Shown here: piece after piece, positions 17,319 through 26,008 of the stretch
Numbering within the stretch: position 1 is the stretch's first letter
Layout: each line of letters opens with the position of its first letter
DNA from: Flavobacterium solisilvae
GTDB lineage: Bacteria; Bacteroidota; Bacteroidia; Flavobacteriales; Flavobacteriaceae
Direction of reading: 5' to 3'
Assembly: GCF_012911605.1 (NCBI RefSeq)
Contig: NZ_JAAMPT010000208.1
Span: forward strand, 186,001-250,000
DNA length: 64,000 nt
Notes under the pieces: generated by a model
Database searches by the model: none
The model's input: only the letters and a program-made list of their open reading frames with translations
Told to the model about the DNA's origin: nothing
Translations under genes and position numbers: made by a program

Positions 17319-18956
17319 TTAAATTTTTAGGATTTTGTTATACTCTGCAATGTTATTGAATAAAGTGACAGCTTTCTTAATTTCGCTGTTGTTTTTTGTG
17401 TAATATTGATACAAACCTTCTTTGTATTGGTATCTTTTGATGATTTCGTCTAGCAGTAAATTCTTAATTTCTTTACTGTTTTTATCAATTAAGCTTTCTT
17501 CACTTTTTTGCAAAGCAGTTAAAAGGTTTTGATATTCAGTGGCAATACTAGCATCGATTTTTTCTTTTTTGGCTTTTTCTAAAGTAGTTTTCAGTGCCAA
17601 TTCAGTTTCGGTATCAAAACTAATTTTTTCTTTTTTGATGAAAGTTTTAAAATCAGCAATATCGGTATCAGTCAATGCAGGGATTTTATTTCCAAGCGCC
17701 GGATTTTTGTAATAATAATTGGTTACATAATTAAAAATCGCATCGTTTTTTTGCAAAGCTTCGGCAATCGAACTTAGTTTTGTTTCTTCCAATTCTACAT
17801 CGGGTAAAATTCCGCCACCATCATAAACGGTTCTTCCGTTTCGGGTTTTGAATGCGTTAAAATTTTTCTCGTCGGTTTTAGTTGCTTTTCCGTTTTTGTC
17901 TTTTTTGCTGTAATTCAAGGCTTGAATGCATCTTCCCGATGGTGTGTAATATCTTGAAATCGTAACTTTTACTTGCGTTCCATACGTTAAATCAAACGGA
18001 CGTTGCACCAATCCTTTTCCAAAACTTCTGCTGCCAACAACAACTGCTCGGTCTAAATCTTGTAACGCGCCGGCAACAATTTCTGAAGCCGAAGCACTTT
18101 TCCCATCTACAATTACCACAATTGGAATTTGAGTGTCAATCGGTTCGCGAGTAGTTTTATAGGTATTGTTATGTTTCTCGTTTTTGGATTTTGTGGTTAC
18201 AATAACTTCGCCTTTTGGCACAAATAAATTACAAATATTTACGGCTTCGTGAAGTAAACCACCAGGATTTCCGCGGAGATCAAGAATGATTTGAGTTGCG
18301 CCTTCATTTTTTAGTTTTTCAAGAGCTTCTTTAGTTTCGGAAGTTGCTTTTTTATTGAATTGAGATAAAACGATATAACCCGTTTTTTCGTCAATTTTTC
18401 CAAAAAAAGGAACGGCTTTAATTTCTACTTCGTCCAATGTTATTTGGGTTGACATTGGTTTTCCCTGACGCAGGTATTTAACATCGATTTTGGTGTTTTT
18501 TGCACCTTTCATCAACTGCGAAGCATCGTCTTTGAAATCAGAAAGCAACACATCGCCAATTTGGGTAATTTCGTCACCAGCTTTCAGTCCAGCTTTGTCG
18601 GCAGGAAATCCTTTGTATGGTTCTTTGATGATAAGTTTGTCTTCTTTCCTGGTAATCATAGCACCAATTCCAGTATATTCGCCAGTATTGTTTATTTTGA
18701 ATTTGATTACGTCTTGTTCGTTGAAATAATTGGTGTATGGATCAATATCGGCTAGCATGCTTTTAACCGCTTTATCCATTAATTCGGACGGATTGGTTTC
18801 GTCAACATAGTTTTGGTTAACGGTTTTAAAAATGCTGGTGAAAATCTCTATTTGTTTGGCAATTTCAAAAAAATCTTCTTTGAAACTTACTCCAACAAAG
18901 AAAAATCCGCTCAAAAGAACGGTGATGATATGTCGTTTTTTAATTTTTGAAAACAT
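17319..18956 (-). CDS. S41-family carboxyl-terminal processing protease
   Basis: This 545-residue protein has an N-terminal hydrophobic segment (residues 8-24, signal or anchor). A PDZ domain covers about residues 95-170 (PADKAGLKAGDEI), followed by the S41 core. The catalytic pair is Ser289 in KSASASEI and Lys314 in SFGKGLVQ, 25 residues apart as in characterised CtpA/Prc enzymes. LDLRGNPGGLL (about residues 226-236) is the oxyanion region. The enzyme degrades or trims periplasmic proteins from their C-termini. It is followed by an OmpA-family gene and preceded by rnpA on the same strand. Confidence 0.93.
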   Translation of the reverse strand: MFSKIKKRHIITVLLSGFFFVGVSFKEDFFEIAKQIEIFTSIFKTVNQNYVDETNPSELMDKAVKSMLADIDPYTNYFNEQDVIKFKINNTGEYTGIGAMITRKEDKLIIKEPYKGFPADKAGLKAGDEITQIGDVLLSDFKDDASQLMKGAKNTKIDVKYLRQGKPMSTQITLDEVEIKAVPFFGKIDEKTGYIVLSQFNKKATSETKEALEKLKNEGATQIILDLRGNPGGLLHEAVNICNLFVPKGEVIVTTKSKNEKHNNTYKTTREPIDTQIPIVVIVDGKSASASEIVAGALQDLDRAVVVGSRSFGKGLVQRPFDLTYGTQVKVTISRYYTPSGRCIQALNYSKKDKNGKATKTDEKNFNAFKTRNGRTVYDGGGILPDVELEETKLSSIAEALQKNDAIFNYVTNYYYKNPALGNKIPALTDTDIADFKTFIKKEKISFDTETELALKTTLEKAKKEKIDASIATEYQNLLTALQKSEESLIDKNSKEIKNLLLDEIIKRYQYKEGLYQYYTKNNSEIKKAVTLFNNIAEYNKILKI

Positions 18957-18992
18957 GAAAATGTATTTTATAAATGCTTATTTCTAACGAAA

Positions 18993-19385
18993 TTAGTTAT
19001 TCTCTTCTTCTTTTTTTCTTAATGAAAGTACAAATTTTTCAAAAAGCTGAATCGTTTTTTCGTTGATTTCCTGATAACTTAGTCTTTCTTTGGTTTGATA
19101 GAAAAACATTAGGCAATATTTTTGGTCTAAATTTTCAATCAAAATGTGTTTGTTTAATCGATAACATTCGCGAAGAATACGCTTAAAATAGTTTCGGTCA
19201 ACGGCTTTTTTGAAATATTTTTTGGAAACCGAAACTCCCATTTTTAGTGGAACATCATCTTCAAAATTATCTTGAATAAAAACCAATCGCAACGGATATT
19301 TTCCAACCGATTTTCCTTCGGTAAAAAGAGAATCTATCGTTTTTTTACTCTTTAGTTTTTCATTTTTTGGATATTTAAAATCCAT
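18993..19385 (-). CDS. rnpA: Ribonuclease P protein component
   Basis: This 130-residue basic protein carries the RnpA signature VDRNYFKRILRECYR (RNR-type motif), the N-terminal LKSKKTIDSLFTEGKSVGKYPLRLV and VSVSKKYFKKA. It is the protein cofactor of RNase P, which removes the 5' leader of precursor tRNAs. In many bacteria rnpA follows rpmH next to dnaA, but here it sits between a small secreted-protein gene and the S41 protease gene, which I recall as usual for flavobacteria. The stop-to-start gap to the S41 protease gene is 36 bases. Confidence 0.92.
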   Translation of the reverse strand: MDFKYPKNEKLKSKKTIDSLFTEGKSVGKYPLRLVFIQDNFEDDVPLKMGVSVSKKYFKKAVDRNYFKRILRECYRLNKHILIENLDQKYCLMFFYQTKERLSYQEINEKTIQLFEKFVLSLRKKEEENN

Positions 19386-19388
19386 TTT

Positions 19389-19799
19389 TTAGTCATTGTA
19401 TATGTTGTAAACAAATTTTACTTCGTTGTAATTGATGTAAAACTGCATTCGGTTATTTTCTTTTTTCTTAGTGATAATGAGGATTTGACATTTGGAAAAT
19501 TTGTTATCCATACATTCAAAAGGAACAATGTTTACCTCATCATTATCAATAATTTCGCCGTAAGATTTAATTTTAAAAGATTGTACTTCTTGCGAATTTA
19601 TAGTAATTGTATTTTTCTTAGCATCCAGCGTAATTAAGACATTAGCATTTACAAAATCAGACCATTCATTCCAACTGCCGTTTGCTTTTTTATCAGTAAA
19701 ACTGACACTGCTGGTTTTAAAACGAATAGGTTGCGAATAGCTTTTTTGAACAGTAAAGCTAAATAGTAAAAACAAAGAAAGAAGTTTAAGGTATTTCAT
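19389..19799 (-). CDS. Hypothetical secreted protein
   Basis: This 136-residue protein begins with a signal peptide (MKYLKLLSLFLLFSFTVQKSYSQ). The remainder alternates polar and hydrophobic residues, suggesting a small beta-rich domain; there is a Cys pair (MDNKFSKCQILI and the preceding EC). I do not recognise the family. It lies 3 bases upstream of rnpA in the direction of transcription, so it is probably co-transcribed with rnpA and the S41 protease. No catalytic motif is visible. Confidence 0.65.
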   Translation of the reverse strand: MKYLKLLSLFLLFSFTVQKSYSQPIRFKTSSVSFTDKKANGSWNEWSDFVNANVLITLDAKKNTITINSQEVQSFKIKSYGEIIDNDEVNIVPFECMDNKFSKCQILIITKKKENNRMQFYINYNEVKFVYNIYND

Positions 19800-19848
19800 A
19801 ATAGAGAAAATATTTGTGGTAAATCTACAAATTCTATTCCAAATGTTG

Positions 19849-20742
19849 TTAAATCGGTCTTTTATCGATTAAATAATCTGGAAGCGGAACAAATTTAGTT
19901 TCATTGGCAACTTTTGGAAAACGTTGATGGATCCAATCTTGTTTTGCCTGCTCAATTCTATCCCGACTTGAACTAACAAAATTCCAAAAAATAAAACGTT
20001 GTTCTTCAAAAGGTTCGCCGCCAAAAATGTAAACTGTGGTGTTTTCTTCCATTTCAAAATGACAGAGCTTTGCATCTTTTGCAATTAAAATTTGTTTTGA
20101 TTCATAACGATGATTGTCATCAATTATTGCGCCTTCTAAAATATATAAAGCGCTTTCGCCATATAGAAAATCGCCAATTTTTAGAATGGTTTTTTGCTTA
20201 CTTTTTATTTCCAAGAAATAGAGTTTGCTATGAACAGGAACGGGAGATTTTTTGTTAAAAGCTTCGCCGGCAATTAGTTTAATGTCACATTCGTTTTCTT
20301 TCCATGATGGAATATCTTTGGCTTCAATATGATAAAAAGAAGGTTCCATTTCTTCCAAATGTTTTGGCAAAGCAACCCAAATTTGTAATCCGTGAAGAGA
20401 TTTTTCGGTAGTTCGAAGATATTCAGGAGTTCGTTCAGAATGGGTAACGCCTTTTCCTGCCGTCATCCAATTTACAGCGCCAGGTTGAATTTCAATTTCA
20501 GAACCAATGCTATCGCGATGCATAATTGCGCCTTCAAACAAATAGGTTAAAGTTGATAAGCCAATATGCGGATGAACATCTACATCGAGATTTTGATAAT
20601 CTTTGAGTTTCGCTGGTCCCATGTGGTCAATAAATACAAATGGTCCAACAGAACGTTTTTGTTTAAACAGAAGCAATCGTCCAACCATAAAATTTCCAAT
20701 ATCTGCAGCTCTTTCTTCTATGATAAGTCCAACATTTGACAT
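19849..20742 (-). CDS. Pirin-family protein
   Basis: This 297-residue protein has the pirin double-cupin layout. VGPFVFIDHMGPAKL and DVHPHIGLSTLTYLFEG carry the N-terminal metal-binding His, followed by HRDSIGSEIEIQPGAVNWMTAGKGVTHSE, the hallmark second part of the metal site. The C-terminal cupin contains the conserved GGEPFEEQRFIFWNFVSS. Bacterial pirins bind iron, and some have quercetinase activity; the role here is unknown. Convergence with neighbours is absent; it is simply the next minus-strand gene after the M1 peptidase and is separated from it by a terminator-like hairpin. Confidence 0.92.
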   Translation of the reverse strand: MSNVGLIIEERAADIGNFMVGRLLLFKQKRSVGPFVFIDHMGPAKLKDYQNLDVDVHPHIGLSTLTYLFEGAIMHRDSIGSEIEIQPGAVNWMTAGKGVTHSERTPEYLRTTEKSLHGLQIWVALPKHLEEMEPSFYHIEAKDIPSWKENECDIKLIAGEAFNKKSPVPVHSKLYFLEIKSKQKTILKIGDFLYGESALYILEGAIIDDNHRYESKQILIAKDAKLCHFEMEENTTVYIFGGEPFEEQRFIFWNFVSSSRDRIEQAKQDWIHQRFPKVANETKFVPLPDYLIDKRPI

Positions 20743-20778
20743 AATTTCCTGTTTTTTGAATGAATGCTAAATTACATA

Positions 20779-20813
20779 AAAAAATCCGCAAAAGAGTTCA
20801 TCAGTTGCGGATT
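20779..20813 (-). terminator. Terminator after the M1 peptidase gene
   Basis: On the minus strand AATCCGCAA pairs with TTGCGGATT around a 13-base loop, and the second arm is followed by TTTTT. Confidence 0.7.
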
Positions 20814-20836
20814 GTATTTTTTGGAAAATGGAAATT

Positions 20837-22696
20837 TTATTTCACTTCCAATGTATTATTTTCTGGTTTCACATCGGCTAGAAAACCACTTGGATCAATA
20901 GTTATTTTTTTAACGGATGATTGATTTGAAATAGGAAAACTATACGATGGTTGCGCCCAAGTCCAATCTTTTAAAACGGTTCGTTTGATGTTAGCATTTG
21001 GATTTTCTTTCACGAAATGCATCATTTGTAATGGTATGTAAAAACTTTCTTTGGAACCATCGGTATATTCTACTAAAATATCTATCGGCATTGGCATTCT
21101 TCCTATTCTTTCTAGTGTAATTGTATTATTTTCAAACGATTTTATGGCATAATCAATCGTGTTTGTGGTTTTTGTCCAATCGGTTAAATACCAATCGAGT
21201 TGCGCTCCCGAAACACGTTCAGCAGTTCGTTTTATATCATTTGGCGTTGGATGTTTAAATTTGAATTCAGAATAATAGCGTTTTAGCGTTTTCATTGTGT
21301 TTTCTTTACCAATTAAATAGATTAACTGAGTTAAAAACAATTCGCCTTTGCTGTAAGAACCAACACTGTAGCTTTTATTCTCGTCAAATCGGTCGGAATG
21401 GGTTGTTAATGGTTGTTCTTTTCCCGAATTAGCCAAGGCAATATAACCTTTATACGAACTTAAAAATGGATTTTCTACTTTCTTCACTGAAAGTTCATTT
21501 ACAGCTAAATCTTCTATAAAAGAGGCAAATCCTTCGTCCATCCATCCGTGTTTACTTTCGTTAGAAGCCAGAACGTGTTGAAACCAAGAATGACCCATTT
21601 CATGAGCAATTAGTCCAACAAAACCGTCTAATTTTCCTTCGCCTAAAACTAAAGTACACATGGCATATTCCATTCCGCCGTCGCCACCTTGTATCACAGA
21701 ATATTGCTTGTAAGGATAATTTCCAACATAGGAGTTGAAATAATCCATAATTTTTGAAGTTAACGGTTGTGCTTTTTTCCAAACATCAAAAATTTTCGGA
21801 TTGTTTTTGTATAAAAAATGTAGTGTTACACCATCAGAACGAACGAGTTTATCGTGAATATATTCTTTATCGGCTGCCCAAGCAAAATCGTGAACATTTG
21901 GCGCAATAAAATGCCAGGTTAACGATGGATTATTTGGGTTTTTGGTCACTTTTTTTCCTTTATCTTCATAGCCAAAACCAACTTCGTTGTTGTTTTTAAT
22001 GTTTCCTGTTCCACCAAGAATATAGGCTGCGTCTATGGTAATTTTTACATCATAATTTCCCCAAACACCATGAAATTCTCTGCCCAAATAAGGCGATGTA
22101 TTCCAACCTTCAAAATCAAATTCGCACATTTTCGGATACCATTGTGTCATAGAAAATTCAACACCTTCGCTATTATTTCTTCCCGAACGGCGAATTTGAA
22201 CTGGAACTTGACCATCAAAATCAAGTGTGAAAGTTGTTTTTTTACCGGGTAAAATTGGTTTTGAAAGTGTAACTTCTAATATTGTTCCAACTTCTTTTGT
22301 AGCAGAAATTTTTCCGTCTTGCTTAAAATTGGAAATTTTTAAATACCCAATTTCATTCGGTTTTAAGTTGGCAATTCTACTTTCTTTAACTTCTTTTCCG
22401 TCTTCGGTTTTTGTTTTAGTAACCATTCTTGCATCGGGATCGACAATGTTTTGGTTTCTAAAATCCATTTCGCTTCCCGGTTGAAAAGCGTTGTTAAACA
22501 AGTGATAAAAGACTTTTTTTAGTGTATCGTTGGAATTATTAGTATAAACTAACGTTTGTTTTCCTTTGTATTGATAGTTTTTTGTGTCAACCGAAACTTC
22601 CATTTTGTAATCGGCTTTTTGTTGCCAGTAACCTTTATTTTGTGCATTACAAAAAAGTGTTCCGATAAGTAAACTAAGTGCAAAGGGTAATCTCAT
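20837..22696 (-). CDS. M1-family zinc aminopeptidase
   Basis: This 619-residue protein starts with a signal peptide (about residues 1-18). The zinc site is HEMGH at 365-369 with the third ligand Glu388 in WMDEGFASF, the usual HExxH-x18-E spacing. The substrate-recognition segment GGMEYAMC at 340-347 stands in the place of the GxMEN motif, with Tyr in place of Asn. A beta-rich N-terminal domain and a C-terminal tail without a T9SS-type sorting domain are seen. It is probably a periplasmic or secreted exopeptidase for nutrient peptides. The gene starts 10 bases after the stop of the S8 peptidase gene, suggesting a two-peptidase operon. Confidence 0.9.
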   Translation of the reverse strand: MRLPFALSLLIGTLFCNAQNKGYWQQKADYKMEVSVDTKNYQYKGKQTLVYTNNSNDTLKKVFYHLFNNAFQPGSEMDFRNQNIVDPDARMVTKTKTEDGKEVKESRIANLKPNEIGYLKISNFKQDGKISATKEVGTILEVTLSKPILPGKKTTFTLDFDGQVPVQIRRSGRNNSEGVEFSMTQWYPKMCEFDFEGWNTSPYLGREFHGVWGNYDVKITIDAAYILGGTGNIKNNNEVGFGYEDKGKKVTKNPNNPSLTWHFIAPNVHDFAWAADKEYIHDKLVRSDGVTLHFLYKNNPKIFDVWKKAQPLTSKIMDYFNSYVGNYPYKQYSVIQGGDGGMEYAMCTLVLGEGKLDGFVGLIAHEMGHSWFQHVLASNESKHGWMDEGFASFIEDLAVNELSVKKVENPFLSSYKGYIALANSGKEQPLTTHSDRFDENKSYSVGSYSKGELFLTQLIYLIGKENTMKTLKRYYSEFKFKHPTPNDIKRTAERVSGAQLDWYLTDWTKTTNTIDYAIKSFENNTITLERIGRMPMPIDILVEYTDGSKESFYIPLQMMHFVKENPNANIKRTVLKDWTWAQPSYSFPISNQSSVKKITIDPSGFLADVKPENNTLEVK

Positions 22697-22706
22697 TTTA
22701 AATTTT

Positions 22707-24290
22707 TTATGTTTTTATTTTCTTCTCCAATGTTGGCTGTTTGGATATTTCTTCTGCCATTTTTAAAGCATTGTAAGCATTCACTATTTTTCCCGAAACT
22801 GATGCTTCGGAGAAATTTCTTTTTTCGCCATTTTCGCCAACATTTACAACCATATCAATTGGTGTTCCTGATTGCATGATGATTTCTTTTACCTGCGAAG
22901 CTTTTAAATTTGGGTAATGCGAACGAATTAAAGCCGCAACTCCAGCTGCATTTGGCGAAGCCATTGATGTTCCTTGCAAGTATTTATATTTTCCGTTAGG
23001 CAAAGTGGCGTAAATTTTAACTCCAGGCGCAAAAATATCTACGTTTTTGGTTCCGTAATTAGAAAAATCAGCGATAATTTTTTCGCCATATTCATAGTTT
23101 AAGGCACCAATTTGTAGAAAATTTGAAACAATTTCAGTGTTTTTGTCTTTAGAATCTGTTGGGAAATTTGGCTCAACATCAATATCTTTTCCGTCATTTC
23201 CAGCAGCGTGAACAAAGAGAACATCTTTACTTTCGGCATATTTTAATGCTTCCCAAACCCATTCGGCATGAGGCGAGAAATCTTTACCAAAACTTCCATT
23301 AATGACTTTTGCACCGTTATCAACTGCATATCGAATGGCTAGAGCAATGTCTTTGTCATATTCGTCGCCATTTGGAACAGCACGAATAGCCATGATTTCT
23401 ACATTATCGGCAACGCCATCGCCACCAATATTGTTGTTTCTTTTTTGGGCAATAATTCCAGCAACATGCGTTCCGTGTTCGGTGTTTTCTTTATTTGAAC
23501 CATAAACTTTGTTGTTTCCATATTTTCTGTCGTTGAAATCTTCAGGATTGTCGCCAACTACTTTTCTGCCATCAAAATCTTTGTTTAGTTTGTAGTTTAA
23601 ATTACCATAAACATGGTCTTTAAAAGATTTTAATTCTTCTCTGAATTTTTCGCCAACATCAGCGGCATAAGACAACAACATCATTTTGCTTTGGTACAAT
23701 TTATATTTTACCGAAGCTACATTTTTTAATTCTTCTAGGGTATAATCGTCTTTTTTTAGTTCTTCGCGAATGGTTTTATCAGCTTCATACAACATATCAA
23801 CAGGTTGTTTGTAGCTCATCATTTTTTTGTATTCTGCAGTATGATCGGCTAATGCTTTTTTATACGTTTCTGAACCATCATCGCCTTTTTTCAAAATTCT
23901 AGTCATTTCTAGCGTTTCATCATAAGAATCGCCAAGAAAATTCCAACCGTGAATATCATCAACATAGCCGTTTTTATCGTCGTCTTTTTTGTTGTTGGCA
24001 ATTTCTTTTGGGTTGGTCCAAATTGCACCTTTCAAATCGGGATGATCAATATCAACTCCTGAATCGATTACGGCAACGATAATTTTTGCTCCTTTTTTGT
24101 CTTTTAAAAGCTCTGAATATGCTTTGTCAACACTCATTCCTGGAATTGAATCCTTTTCTAAATCGAGATGACTCCAGCGTTGAAGCTCGTTTTCGGTTAA
24201 AGGAATCTTTTTTGTGTATCGAGAAGTTGTATCTTGAGCAACTGCTGATATCGAAAAAGTAGCAATAAGTGAATAAAATAAGACTTTCAT
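22707..24290 (-). CDS. S8-family subtilisin-like serine peptidase
   Basis: This 527-residue protein has a signal peptide (about residues 1-18). The catalytic triad can be read as Asp76 (AVIDSGVDIDHPDL), His272 (HGTHVAGI) and Ser442 (GTSMASPNAAG), with oxyanion Asn365 (HAAGND). The interval between Asp and His is 196 residues, about 150 longer than in subtilisin, because of an inserted helical, charged region. No propeptide-like inhibitor domain or C-terminal sorting domain is obvious. It is probably exported and degrades proteins. It is the first gene of a unit with the M1 peptidase. Confidence 0.9.
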   Translation of the reverse strand: MKVLFYSLIATFSISAVAQDTTSRYTKKIPLTENELQRWSHLDLEKDSIPGMSVDKAYSELLKDKKGAKIIVAVIDSGVDIDHPDLKGAIWTNPKEIANNKKDDDKNGYVDDIHGWNFLGDSYDETLEMTRILKKGDDGSETYKKALADHTAEYKKMMSYKQPVDMLYEADKTIREELKKDDYTLEELKNVASVKYKLYQSKMMLLSYAADVGEKFREELKSFKDHVYGNLNYKLNKDFDGRKVVGDNPEDFNDRKYGNNKVYGSNKENTEHGTHVAGIIAQKRNNNIGGDGVADNVEIMAIRAVPNGDEYDKDIALAIRYAVDNGAKVINGSFGKDFSPHAEWVWEALKYAESKDVLFVHAAGNDGKDIDVEPNFPTDSKDKNTEIVSNFLQIGALNYEYGEKIIADFSNYGTKNVDIFAPGVKIYATLPNGKYKYLQGTSMASPNAAGVAALIRSHYPNLKASQVKEIIMQSGTPIDMVVNVGENGEKRNFSEASVSGKIVNAYNALKMAEEISKQPTLEKKIKT

Positions 24291-24387
24291 TTTTCTAAAA
24301 ATTTATTGAATGGTTGTAAAAATAATTTCTTTTCCATCAACAAATAAAAGCATTAACAATTTTTTAGTATCAAAATTGAGAATTCAT

Positions 24388-24395
24388 CAAAAATA
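24388..24395 (-). promoter_or_regulatory. -7 promoter box for the S8 peptidase gene
   Basis: On the minus strand this reads TATTTTTG (TAnnTTTG). No TTG element lies at the right distance, so the assignment is weak. The rest of the 288-base gap to the metallo-hydrolase gene is AT-rich, with one hairpin at 24518-24547. Confidence 0.3.
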
Positions 24396-24517
24396 ACACA
24401 AAGCTAGAATATGAAATAATTTAACACTTTTGATTTTAACGAATTTTAGAAATGTTATTTTCTGATTTTTTAGCAGAAGTGTTGCTGTTTAAAAGGGTTT
24501 TACCAACATAAAGTATA

Positions 24518-24547
24518 TAAATCCAAGCTTTTGTAAGCAAGGATTTA
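24518..24547 (-). terminator. Hairpin after the metallo-hydrolase gene, possible terminator
   Basis: TAAATCC pairs with GGATTTA and GCTT with AAGC, separated by a symmetrical AA/AA mismatch and a TTGT loop. The downstream minus-strand sequence is only moderately T-rich. Confidence 0.4.
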
Positions 24548-24578
24548 TCTCAGTTGTAGTATAATTGTAATAGTAAAT

Positions 24579-25442
24579 TTAGACAGAAATTACATCCTGA
24601 ATTTCAAATCGTTCTTTTAATCGAACACCTTTTTCGGTCATTTCTACCGTAATAATCGGATTGTGTGCATCGTGTTCAAGCCAAAGAAAATAATTGTTTT
24701 CGGCTGCGGAAGTCAAAAATTTTGATTTTTCGGGCATTGTCAATAAAGGTCGCGTGTCATAACCCATAACGTATGGCAAAGGTAAATGTCCAGCCGTTGG
24801 AATTAAATCAGCGCAAAAAACAATCGTTTTGTCTTGATATTGAATATGTGGAATCATCATTTTTTCGGTATGACCATCAACGTAATAAATTCCGAAATTC
24901 ATTTCTTCCGAAAAATTAAAATCATCATTTGGTCTTTTGATAAAATTCAATTGACCGCTTTCTTGCATTGGCAAAATATTTTCAGATAAAAAGGATGCTT
25001 TTTCGCGATTATTAGGTTTCGTTGCCCATTCCCAATGATTGTCATTGGTCCAAAATTTCGCATTTTTGAAAGCTACTTCATAATCAGTTTTGTTGGCGTT
25101 CCAATTTACACTTCCGCCACAATGGTCAAAATGCAAATGCGTCATGAAAACATCAGTCACATCATCACGATGAAAACCATATTTAGCCAAAGATTTATCC
25201 AGAGAATCATTTCCCCAAAGCGAATAATAACCAAAAAATTTCTCCGATTGTTTGTTTCCCATTCCGGTGTCAATCAATATAAGTCGGTTTCCGTCTTCGA
25301 TAAGCATGCAACGAGCTGCAATATCAATAAGATTATTTTCGTCTGCTGGATTGGTTTTGTTCCAAATGGTTTTTGGCACAACGCCAAACATCGCTCCGCC
25401 GTCAAGCTTGAAATTTCCGGCTTCTATAGGGTAGATTTTCAT
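24579..25442 (-). CDS. MBL-fold metallo-hydrolase
   Basis: This 287-residue protein carries the metallo-beta-lactamase signature HLHFDHCGG (two-zinc site) around residue 101, a downstream VDGHTEKMM His, the Asp in FCADLIPTAGHLPL and a later His in LWLEHDAHNP. This is the arrangement of quorum-lactonase-like and related hydrolases. No signal peptide is seen. The substrate is unknown, and lactonase activity is only one possibility. A -7-like box (TAAATTTG on the minus strand, 25459-25466) lies just upstream of the start. Confidence 0.88.
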   Translation of the reverse strand: MKIYPIEAGNFKLDGGAMFGVVPKTIWNKTNPADENNLIDIAARCMLIEDGNRLILIDTGMGNKQSEKFFGYYSLWGNDSLDKSLAKYGFHRDDVTDVFMTHLHFDHCGGSVNWNANKTDYEVAFKNAKFWTNDNHWEWATKPNNREKASFLSENILPMQESGQLNFIKRPNDDFNFSEEMNFGIYYVDGHTEKMMIPHIQYQDKTIVFCADLIPTAGHLPLPYVMGYDTRPLLTMPEKSKFLTSAAENNYFLWLEHDAHNPIITVEMTEKGVRLKERFEIQDVISV

Positions 25443-25524
25443 TTTTTACGATTTTTTACAAATTTACAGAATTAAAAATCAATTTTTTCTATTTCATCAT
25501 TCGTTATAAAAATGTTAGTTTATG

Positions 25525-25554
25525 TTGTAAAATAGTCAACATGCAGTATCTTTG
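25525..25554 (+). promoter_or_regulatory. Promoter of the SUF cluster
   Basis: TTG at 25525-25527, a 19-base spacer and TATCTTTG at 25547-25554. This is a close match to the Bacteroidota promoter consensus, about 30 bases before the first SUF gene. Confidence 0.7.
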
Positions 25555-25584
25555 CAGTTAATTTAGACAAAATCAAAATAGATT

Positions 25585-25914
25585 ATGATACAAGTTTCTG
25601 AATCAGCAAGTAAAAAAATCGTTTCCATGATGGAAGAAGACGGTTTCAATGCTGCTACCGATTATGTTCGTGTTGGCGTAAAAAGTGGCGGTTGCTCAGG
25701 TTTGTCATATGAATTAAAATTTGACAAAGAAATAGGAGAAAACGATAAAGTTTTTGAAGATAATAATGTAAAAATAGCCGTTGAAAAAAAATCATTTCTC
25801 TATTTAGCAGGAACAATTTTAGAATTTTCTGGCGGATTAAACGGAAAGGGATTTGTTTTTAACAACCCAAATGCGAGTAGAACTTGCGGTTGTGGAGAAA
25901 GTTTTTCTTTATAA
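25585..25914 (+). CDS. A-type iron-sulfur carrier (IscA/SufA/ErpA family)
   Basis: This 109-residue protein shows the three conserved cysteines of A-type carriers: GGCSGLSY at residues 35-42 and the CxC pair in RTCGCGESF at the C-terminus. Such proteins take Fe-S clusters from the SUF scaffold and pass them to client enzymes. It is the first gene of the SUF cluster and directly follows a good promoter. Whether it is functionally SufA or ErpA cannot be decided from sequence, so no symbol is given. Confidence 0.92.
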   Translation: MIQVSESASKKIVSMMEEDGFNAATDYVRVGVKSGGCSGLSYELKFDKEIGENDKVFEDNNVKIAVEKKSFLYLAGTILEFSGGLNGKGFVFNNPNASRTCGCGESFSL

Positions 25915-25937
25915 AAATCTAAAAAATTTAATTATTT

Positions 25938-25996
25938 AAACCATTAAGAAATTAAGTTGCATTAAGTCTTAATCTCCATTATTTTCTTAATGGTTT
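25938..25996. repeat. Dispersed hairpin repeat (AACCATTAAG family), copy 1
   Basis: Left arm AAACCATTAAGAAATTAAG and right arm ending TTTTCTTAATGGTTTT form an imperfect palindrome with further TTAAG words in the middle. A second copy is at 36599-36666. It fills the gap between the carrier gene and sufB and could fold in the SUF transcript. Confidence 0.65.
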
Positions 25997-26008
25997 TAAA
26001 CAAATAAA

